DNA of 19,960 bases from positions 1 to 19,960 of the forward strand of contig JAFGGF010000077.1 of NCBI GenBank assembly GCA_016930735.1, read 5' to 3'. How positions within the stretch are numbered: position 1 is the first letter of the stretch; each line of letters begins with the position of its first letter. The notes beneath the pieces were generated by a model. The model was not told where the DNA came from, ran no database searches, and was given only the letters and a program-made list of their open reading frames with translations. This document shows, piece by piece, positions 14,118-19,960 of this stretch. The stretch is from Prolixibacteraceae bacterium (GTDB lineage Bacteria > Bacteroidota > Bacteroidia > Bacteroidales > Prolixibacteraceae). Made by a program: the position numbers and the translations under genes.

Positions 14118-14993
14118 ATGGAGACAAGCGAACTATTAAAAAAAGTACGGCAGATTGAAATAAAAACACGTGGTCTTTCACGGAATATTTTCGCAGGTGA
14201 ATACCACAGTGCTTTTAAAGGAAGGGGTATGGCTTTTGCGGAAGTCCGTGAGTACCAGTTTGGAGACGACATCCGTAATATCGACTGGAATGTTACAGCC
14301 AGGTACAACCATCCGTACGTTAAAATATTTGAGGAAGAAAGGGAACTGACAGTAATGTTACTGATCGATGTCAGTGGTTCGCGTGAGTTTGGCACCATCG
14401 AAAAACTGAAAAAAAATATCATCACCGAAATTTCTGCCATCCTTTCATTTTCAGCCATTCAGAATAACGATAAAATCGGTGTAATTTTCTTCTCGGAAAC
14501 AATTGAAAAATTCATTCCACCAAAAAAAGGGAGAAGCCATATTTTAAGGATCATCAGGGAAATGATCGATTTTCAACCTGAAAATAAAGGAACTGATATT
14601 ACCGAGGCAGTCCGTTATTTAACTAACGCTATTAAGAAAAGATGTACTGCTTTTGTTATTTCAGACTTTATCGATGAAAACCCGAATCTGGAACAGGCAT
14701 TATCCATTGCAAATAATAAACATGATGTGGTTGCCCTGCGGATTTATGACCAGCGTGAAACAGAACTGCCCCCGATTGGGATGATCAAATTCAAGGATGC
14801 TGAAACCGGGAAATACATCTGGGTTGACAGCAGCAGCAGGAAAATAAGGGATATGTATGCAAAAAACCGGAGGCAACAGAATGAGAAACTTGATGTTATG
14901 TTTAAAAAATGCGGTATCGATTATGCCTCGGTTAATACAAATGAAGATTATATAAAAACTCTTGTAGCCTTGTTTAAAAGACGGGCAGTGTAA
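14118..14993 (+). CDS. DUF58 domain protein of the Bat operon
   Basis: A 291-residue cytoplasmic protein with the DUF58 core EYQFGDDIRNIDWNVTAR at 45-62, followed by a VWA-like domain whose metal-site motif is DVSGS at 84-88 and which also contains GTDITEAVRYL. DUF58 proteins are regular partners of MoxR ATPases. The product has no membrane segment, unlike the longer membrane-anchored DUF58 proteins. It starts after the CAGT/ACTG repeat and ends 2 bases before the next gene. The exact function in the Bat system is unknown; interaction with MoxR is inferred from conserved gene order. Confidence 0.92.
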   Translation: METSELLKKVRQIEIKTRGLSRNIFAGEYHSAFKGRGMAFAEVREYQFGDDIRNIDWNVTARYNHPYVKIFEEERELTVMLLIDVSGSREFGTIEKLKKNIITEISAILSFSAIQNNDKIGVIFFSETIEKFIPPKKGRSHILRIIREMIDFQPENKGTDITEAVRYLTNAIKKRCTAFVISDFIDENPNLEQALSIANNKHDVVALRIYDQRETELPPIGMIKFKDAETGKYIWVDSSSRKIRDMYAKNRRQQNEKLDVMFKKCGIDYASVNTNEDYIKTLVALFKRRAV

Positions 14994-14995
14994 AA

Positions 14996-16003
14996 ATGAA
15001 ACGATTGATTCAACATATTTTAATAATACTTTTTATTTCAGCCGGGATTGTTCAAAGCACGGAGGCTCAAAGGATTAAGGCCTCAGCAAGCCTTGACTCT
15101 ACAAACATCCTTATTGGCGATCAGGTTACTTTGTATCTGAAAGTTGATAAACCGGTTGATGTGAACGTTAATTTTCCAAAAGTAGGCAAAACCATTTCCG
15201 ATAAAATTGAGGTGTTGGGAAACTCGGAAGTTGATACTATCCCTTCAGATAATGAAAAAATTGAAACACTTTTACAGGCTTATATAATAACCTGTTTCGA
15301 CAGTGGAAGTTATTATATTCCAAATTATTGGTTTGGATTTGATGTTAACGGGCTGACAGACTCAACACCAACAAACAGCCTGACACTGAATGTCAGGACT
15401 TTGGCTATTGACACAACCAAAGGACCAACCGATATTAAAATGCCATACGATGCCCCGGTTACCTTAAAAGAAGTGATGCCCTATATTTTGGGAATTATCC
15501 TGATTGGTGCAATCCTGTTTTTTATTCTTTATTCTATCAAACGGAAAAAACAAAACAAGCCAATTTTTTCTTTACCTCAGAAACCAAAAGAACCTGCACA
15601 TGTTATCGCGCTCAGGGAACTTGACAGGATAAAAGCAGAAAAATTGTGGCAAAAGGATAAAATCAAACAGTACTACAGTGAAGTTACCGATGCGGTGAGG
15701 ACTTATATTGAAAACCGCTTTGAAATCGGGGCGATGGAACAAACCTCAGAAGAAACAATTTCAGCTTTCCGTTACAGGCGCGACCTGTTAAATGACAAAC
15801 ATTTTGAAAACCTCAAACAAATGCTGACAATTGCTGATATGGTAAAATTTGCCAAGTTTATACCACTCCCCGATGAACATAACAAGGTCTTGTTTGATTC
15901 CTACTTTTTTGTAAATGAAACAAAAAAAGAGGTTGAAAAACCAGTTGAGAAAAAAGATAAACCGGAAGAAAACGGCAATGTGGAAGAAGTTGTATTAAAA
16001 TAG
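14996..16003 (+). CDS. Bat-operon membrane protein with BatD-like periplasmic part
   Basis: A 335-residue protein with a signal peptide (1-24, cut near TEA-QR), a beta-rich periplasmic part (about 25-155; IKASASLDSTNILIGDQVTLYLKV resembles the opening repeat of BatD), one membrane helix (about 161-181) and a cytosolic tail. The tail contains ALRELDRIKAEKLWQKDKIKQYYSEVTDAVRTYIENRFEI-type sequence (about 206-245) similar to DUF4381 proteins found beside MoxR and VWA genes, and ends in a charged, Lys/Glu-rich stretch. It starts 2 bases after the DUF58 gene and ends 5 bases before batA. It could be a membrane adaptor joining the periplasm to MoxR/DUF58; that is inference. Confidence 0.8.
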   Translation: MKRLIQHILIILFISAGIVQSTEAQRIKASASLDSTNILIGDQVTLYLKVDKPVDVNVNFPKVGKTISDKIEVLGNSEVDTIPSDNEKIETLLQAYIITCFDSGSYYIPNYWFGFDVNGLTDSTPTNSLTLNVRTLAIDTTKGPTDIKMPYDAPVTLKEVMPYILGIILIGAILFFILYSIKRKKQNKPIFSLPQKPKEPAHVIALRELDRIKAEKLWQKDKIKQYYSEVTDAVRTYIENRFEIGAMEQTSEETISAFRYRRDLLNDKHFENLKQMLTIADMVKFAKFIPLPDEHNKVLFDSYFFVNETKKEVEKPVEKKDKPEENGNVEEVVLK

Positions 16004-16008
16004 AAAGG

Positions 16009-17016
16009 ATGTTGGAAGGAATTACATATAAAAATCCGGAATTATTTTACCTGATGCTGGTATTTATTCCAATGATTGCCTGGTATATTTTCAGGAATAC
16101 CAAAAATACAGCAAGTGTTCAAATATCAGATATAAAAGCAGTTTCGGAAGCTCCAAAAACCATCAGGCATTATTTGCGTCATTTGGTTTTTGTAACACAA
16201 ATCCTGGCAATAGCTTCGCTGATTGTTGTTCTTGCCAGGCCGCAATCATCAAGCAACTGGGAAAATGTCACCACTGAAGGTATTGATATTGTAATTGCCC
16301 TTGATATTTCGAGCAGTATGCTTGCACAGGACTTTACACCCGACCGATTGGAAGCTGCCAAAAATGTAGCGATGGAATTTATTTCGGGCAGGCAGTACGA
16401 CAGGATGGGGCTTGTTGTTTTTTCAGGCGAAGCATTTACACAATGCCCGTTAACTACCGACAGGGCTGTTTTAATGAATCTTTTCAAAGATATTGAAAGT
16501 GGCATGATCGAAGACGGAACTGCAATCGGGAATGGATTGGCTACGGCCGTAGCACGTTTGAAAGACAGTGAAGCGATCAGCCGTGTGGTTATCCTATTAA
16601 CCGATGGTGAAAATAACCGGGGTGAAGTAGCTCCGGTAACCGCTGCTGAAATTGCTAAAACCTATGGGATCAGGGTTTACACGGTAGGTGTGGGTTCCCG
16701 AGGCACTGCTCCCTACCCTGTTCAGGTACAAACCGCTTTTGGTGTTCAAACCCAGATAAGGGATGTGGAAGTAAAAATTGATGAAGAAACCCTGAAGGAG
16801 ATTTCATCAATTACAGACGGAAAGTATTTCAGGGCTACAAATAATCAAACCCTGGAAGAAATTTATAAAGAAATAGATGCTCTTGAAAAATCAAAAATAG
16901 AAGTCAGGGAATTCAGCCGTAAATCGGAAGAATTTTTACCGTTTGCGCTGGCCGGCATCCTGTTTTTGATATTGAGTTTGTTATTAAAAACAACATTATT
17001 CCGGAATATACCTTAA
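16009..17016 (+). CDS. batA: BatA, membrane-anchored VWA-domain protein
   Basis: A 335-residue inner-membrane protein. Hydrophobic helices lie at about 12-27 and 58-77, with a third at about 311-329. Between them is a VWA domain with an intact metal site: DISSS at 99-103, Thr171 in GTAIGNG, and TDGENN with Asp199. The family's N-terminal BatA region is present (NPELFYLMLVFIPMIAWYIF). Bat proteins were named for a Bacteroides fragilis aerotolerance mutant, but their direct role is unsettled and may concern the cell envelope. It starts 5 bases after the previous gene and ends 12 bases before batB, which is a paralog. Confidence 0.93.
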   Translation: MLEGITYKNPELFYLMLVFIPMIAWYIFRNTKNTASVQISDIKAVSEAPKTIRHYLRHLVFVTQILAIASLIVVLARPQSSSNWENVTTEGIDIVIALDISSSMLAQDFTPDRLEAAKNVAMEFISGRQYDRMGLVVFSGEAFTQCPLTTDRAVLMNLFKDIESGMIEDGTAIGNGLATAVARLKDSEAISRVVILLTDGENNRGEVAPVTAAEIAKTYGIRVYTVGVGSRGTAPYPVQVQTAFGVQTQIRDVEVKIDEETLKEISSITDGKYFRATNNQTLEEIYKEIDALEKSKIEVREFSRKSEEFLPFALAGILFLILSLLLKTTLFRNIP

Positions 17017-17028
17017 AAAAGAAAAGTT

Positions 17029-18069
17029 ATGGAAATGTTCAGATTTGCAAATCCGGAGTACTTTTGGGGATTATTAATCATTCCACTATTGATATTGTTT
17101 TTTGTTGCTTCCCGTGTTGCACGGAAAAGGGCAATAAAAAAATTCGGTTCTGAAAACCTGATGAATTACCTGATGCCAAACGCATCAAAATCCAGGCCTG
17201 TATTTAAATTTATTCTTTTATTACTGGCTTTGGCATGTTTTATTACTGGCATTGCAAGGCCGCAATTTGGTTCAAAACTTAAAAAAGTAAAACGGGAAGG
17301 AGTTGAAATTGTTATAGCACTTGATGTTTCAAACAGCATGCTTGCAGAAGACATTGAACCCAATCGTCTGGAACGGGCAAAACGGGCTATTTCAAGATTG
17401 ATCGACCGGCTAAGCGATGACAAAATCGGATTGATAGTTTTTGCTGGCCAGGCTTATACACAATTGCCGATAACTACCGATTACAATTCAGCAAAAATGT
17501 TCCTTGCCTCAATCAATACAGATATTATACCGGTTCAGGGAACAGCCATTGGTTCGGCAATTGAGTTGGCAACCCGGTCGTTTACTCCCAATGGTGAAGC
17601 CAACAAAGCCATCATTGTTATCACTGATGGCGAAAACCACGAAGATGATGCACAGGCAATGGCCAAGGCAGCTTTCGATGAAGGAATAATTGTCCATACA
17701 ATCGGGATGGGGCTTCCCCAGGGAGCGCCAATTCCTGTTTACAGGGGAGGGCAAAAAGATTACCGGAAAGATGAAGACGGGAATCCTGTTGTAACAAGGT
17801 TGGATGAGCCTATGCTCGAACAGATCAGTGCAGCCGGAGGTGGAATTTATGTTAGGGCAAACAACGCACAGGTCGGGCTGAACGCACTTTTCGATGAGAT
17901 CAGTAAAATGGAAAAAACTGAAATGGAATCACGTATTTATTCTGAATACGACGATCAGTTCCAGTGGTTGTTTGCTGCGGGGCTGGCATTATTATTGATC
18001 GAATTTCTGATCCTTGAAAGGAAAAACAAGTATTTGAAAAACATTCATTTATTTGGAACAACAAAGTAA
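17029..18069 (+). CDS. batB: BatB, membrane-anchored VWA-domain protein
   Basis: A 346-residue paralog of BatA with the same plan: helices at about 12-27 and 59-76, a VWA domain with DVSNS at 99-103, GTAIGSA near 171-177 and TDGENHEDD with Asp200, and a C-terminal helix at about 312-329. The metal site looks intact. A second in-frame ATG lies two codons later (17035); the first is given here. It ends 5 bases before batC. BatA and BatB are believed to form a complex, an idea from the literature on spirochete and Bacteroidota homologs rather than from this sequence. Confidence 0.93.
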   Translation: MEMFRFANPEYFWGLLIIPLLILFFVASRVARKRAIKKFGSENLMNYLMPNASKSRPVFKFILLLLALACFITGIARPQFGSKLKKVKREGVEIVIALDVSNSMLAEDIEPNRLERAKRAISRLIDRLSDDKIGLIVFAGQAYTQLPITTDYNSAKMFLASINTDIIPVQGTAIGSAIELATRSFTPNGEANKAIIVITDGENHEDDAQAMAKAAFDEGIIVHTIGMGLPQGAPIPVYRGGQKDYRKDEDGNPVVTRLDEPMLEQISAAGGGIYVRANNAQVGLNALFDEISKMEKTEMESRIYSEYDDQFQWLFAAGLALLLIEFLILERKNKYLKNIHLFGTTK

Positions 18070-18074
18070 GAATT

Positions 18075-18884
18075 ATGAAACAACTGTTTTTAATACTATT
18101 ACTTCTAAGTACAGGGATTCTGGCAAATGCACAAAATGAAAGAAAGTTTGTCAGGAAGGGAAATGATATTTTTATGGATGCCATCAAAGATACATCCCGC
18201 CTGGATACTGCAGGTTTCAGAAAAGCAGAAACCAAATATCGCCAGGCACTGGAGAAAAAACCCCATGATAACCAATGGAATTTTAACCTCGGTGATGCAT
18301 TATATAAACAAATGAAATTTGATGAATCGGTTGAAACTTTCGATCAGCTGGCCAACCAGTTTGATAATCCGGTTGAAAAAGCCAGGGCATTGCATAACAA
18401 GGGAAACAGCCTGCTTTTTAATCAGAAACTGGATGAAAGTATTGAAGCTTACAAAGAGTCTTTGCGAAACAATCCGAACGATATTGAAACAAAATACAAC
18501 CTGGCTTATGCACAGAACCTGAAAAAACAGCAGGAACAACAGCAACAACAGCAGCAGCAAAACAAGGACCAGAATCAGGATCAAAACAAAGACCAGCAAA
18601 ATCAGGATCAAAATAAAAATCAGGATCAAAACAAGGATCAGCAAAATAGAGATCAGAATCAGGATCAACAAAATAAAGACCAACAACAAAACCAGCAAAA
18701 CCAAAATCAGGACCAGCAAGACAAGCAGGATCAGCAACAACAACAGCAAAGGAATAAAATTTCGAAAGAAAATGCTGAACAACTATTGCAGGCCCTTCAA
18801 AACGATGAAAATAAAATTCAGGATAAGGTAAAAAAGGAAAAGGCAGCAAAAGCCAAAAAGATAAGAATTACAAAAGACTGGTAA
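18075..18884 (+). CDS. batC: BatC, periplasmic TPR protein with Gln/Asn/Asp-rich region
   Basis: A 269-residue exported protein: signal peptide 1-20 (ILANA-Q), TPR units at about 47-95 and 104-150 (WNFNLGDALYKQMKFDESVETF; ALHNKGNSLLFNQKLDESIEAYKESLRNNP), then residues 151-226 composed almost only of Q, N, D and K. It ends with NKISKENAEQLLQALQNDEN...KDW, the conserved BatC tail. The low-complexity block consists of NQDQNKDQ-like units encoded by CAR, AAY and GAY codons. The TPRs suggest binding to BatA/BatB or another envelope partner. It is 5 bases after batB and 102 bases before batD. Confidence 0.9.
   Translation: MKQLFLILLLLSTGILANAQNERKFVRKGNDIFMDAIKDTSRLDTAGFRKAETKYRQALEKKPHDNQWNFNLGDALYKQMKFDESVETFDQLANQFDNPVEKARALHNKGNSLLFNQKLDESIEAYKESLRNNPNDIETKYNLAYAQNLKKQQEQQQQQQQQNKDQNQDQNKDQQNQDQNKNQDQNKDQQNRDQNQDQQNKDQQQNQQNQNQDQQDKQDQQQQQQRNKISKENAEQLLQALQNDENKIQDKVKKEKAAKAKKIRITKDW
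18525..18752 (+). repeat. Low-complexity Q/N/D/K coding repeat in batC
   Basis: About 228 bases built from imperfect units such as AATCAGGATCAAAACAAAGA. Most codons are CAA, CAG, AAT, AAC, GAT, GAC or AAA/AAG. The opposite strand gives long but spurious Leu/Val-rich or Asp/Phe-rich reading frames because of this composition. Confidence 0.85.
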
Positions 18885-18905
18885 GTGGAATTATATATTT
18901 TGAAC

Positions 18906-18951
18906 ACTGAATTTTAAATTGACTGATGGCAGATGACTAATGACTAATGAC
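18906..18951. repeat. Seven-base repeat between batC and batD
   Basis: ATGACTA occurs at 18933-18939 and 18940-18946, then ATGAC at 18947-18951, preceded by GACTGATGGCAG (18921-18932) and ACTGA at 18906. Period and base composition resemble the array between moxR and the DUF58 gene. Confidence 0.6.
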
Positions 18952-18986
18952 ATTTTTAGTTAATTTTGAAAATTTTTAAGAAAACC

Positions 18987-19960
18987 ATGATAAAACGATT
19001 GCTGACATTAACATTCATACTGATTACGGTAAATTTATTTGCCGACCAGGTTAAATTTGAAATGTCGGCACCCAATGCTGTACAAACGGGGCAACAATTC
19101 AGGTTATCCTTTTCGTTAAATGAAAAAGGAAGAAACCTTAAATTACCGGATCTGAGCAACTTCGATGTTCTTATGGGGCCAAGCACCTCACAATCGACAA
19201 ATTTTCAAAGCATAAACGGGAAAGTCAGCCAATCGGTTACATATTCCTATATTTACATTATAAGGGCAAAAACCGAAGGCACTTTTGAAATCAGGCCTGC
19301 ATCCATTGAAGTGGACGGAAAAGTTTATGAATCAAATTCACTGAAAATACAGGTTGTAAAAGGACGCCCGACCCAAACCCAGTCTGATGACCAACAGAAC
19401 GGAGGTTCCGCCGCAATTGATAAAGACGACCTTTTTGTCAAAGTGGTTTTTAATAAAAGGAATGTTTACAGGGGGGAACAAATAATTGCTACAGTAAAAT
19501 TATATGCTGAGCCAAGCCTCCCGATCCAGGGATTTGAAGAGGTTAACCTGCCTGAATATGAAGGTTTTTATTCTCAGGACATAGATATGCCCCAGCAAAT
19601 TGGTTTCGACAGAGAAGTATACAACGATAAAATATACAAGGTAGGTGTCCTGAAAAAAACCATTCTATTTCCACAGCAAAACGGCGAATTAAAAATCGAT
19701 CCGTTTAGTTTAACCTGCCTCGTACAACAGCAAACCAGGACCAGAAATTTTTTTGATGACTTTTTCAGCAATATGAGGACGGTCCGCGCCAGGATAACCA
19801 GTCTGCCGGTAACAATAAATGTAAAGGACCTTCCACCCGAACCGGCAGGATTTTACGGCGCTGTCGGCAACTTCAATGTTGATGCTTCGATGAGCGAAAC
19901 CGACGTTTCTACAAACGATGCTGTGACATATAAAATTACTGTTAACGGTACCGGAAATTT
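18987..19960 (+). CDS. batD: BatD, start only (cut by window end)
   Basis: The frame is open from the ATG at 18987 to the window end (324 complete codons, no stop). It begins with a signal peptide (MIKRLLTLTFILITVNLFA, then DQ) and continues with an exported beta-rich sequence: VKFEMSAPNAVQTGQQFRLSF, TYSYIYIIRAKTEGTFEIRPASIEVDGK and DDLFVKVVFNKRNVYRGEQI. The last marks a second repeat of the same immunoglobulin-like type; LPPEPAGFYGAVGNFNVDA follows. This matches the N-terminal half of BatD (oxygen tolerance protein family), usually about 580-620 residues with a late membrane helix that would lie outside the window. The order batA-batB-batC-batD is the standard one. Confidence 0.9.
   Translation, partial: MIKRLLTLTFILITVNLFADQVKFEMSAPNAVQTGQQFRLSFSLNEKGRNLKLPDLSNFDVLMGPSTSQSTNFQSINGKVSQSVTYSYIYIIRAKTEGTFEIRPASIEVDGKVYESNSLKIQVVKGRPTQTQSDDQQNGGSAAIDKDDLFVKVVFNKRNVYRGEQIIATVKLYAEPSLPIQGFEEVNLPEYEGFYSQDIDMPQQIGFDREVYNDKIYKVGVLKKTILFPQQNGELKIDPFSLTCLVQQQTRTRNFFDDFFSNMRTVRARITSLPVTINVKDLPPEPAGFYGAVGNFNVDASMSETDVSTNDAVTYKITVNGTGN

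Noticed and set aside
14051..14458. Minus-strand Ser/Phe-rich frame over the moxR-DUF58 junction
   Set aside because: It is antisense to a well-supported DUF58 gene and has no recognisable features.
18300..18849. Minus-strand Leu/Val-rich and Asp/Phe-rich frames opposite batC
   Set aside because: They are mirror images of the Q/N/D/K codon repeat, with no start context or family likeness.

Overview
The window looks like a chromosomal piece of a Bacteroidota bacterium, probably of the Bacteroidales/Marinilabiliales type. It is AT-rich. Two promoter candidates carry the Bacteroidota -7 motif (TAnnTTTG), and Shine-Dalgarno sites are mostly weak. It holds a complete start of a Bat (aerotolerance) operon and a FISUMP-domain lipoprotein/secreted protein, both typical of that phylum. 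I see no tRNA, rRNA, CRISPR array or phage genes. No stretch above 300 bases lacks a gene; the longest gaps (2272-2486, 5082-5279, 12176-12429) are described below or hold only terminators, repeats or promoter candidates.

Left part (1-5081, plus strand). A 5'-truncated arginine decarboxylase is followed 10 bases later by a deoxyhypusine-synthase-like gene, together a polyamine pair closed by a strong terminator. Next comes a secreted M14 metallopeptidase of 864 residues with a C-terminal amidotransferase-like region.

Middle part (5082-9446). A REP-associated tyrosine transposase (RAYT, HUH family) lies between two copies of a palindromic element, and an expanded third copy of the same element sits in frame inside its own coding sequence. 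This is the most unusual object in the window. On the minus strand follow truA, a small unrecognised gene, rsgA and an MscS channel, read in that order. A second, unrelated inverted REP-like pair lies between truA and the small gene.

Right-middle part (9447-12907, plus strand). Three single genes: an AAA/DUF4143 ATPase with a 12-bp palindrome over its likely promoter, a FISUMP-domain secreted protein, and a small heat-shock protein (Hsp20) with a near-perfect Shine-Dalgarno site and a strong terminator.

Right part (12962-19960, plus strand). The Bat operon: moxR, a DUF58 protein, a membrane protein, batA, batB, batC and the start of batD (cut by the window end). MoxR is a AAA ATPase chaperone thought to act on the VWA-domain proteins (DUF58, BatA, BatB); BatC (TPR) and BatD are periplasmic or membrane partners. 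Genes are 2-12 bases apart except at two places, moxR/DUF58 (91 bases) and batC/batD (102 bases), which both contain odd short-period repeats.
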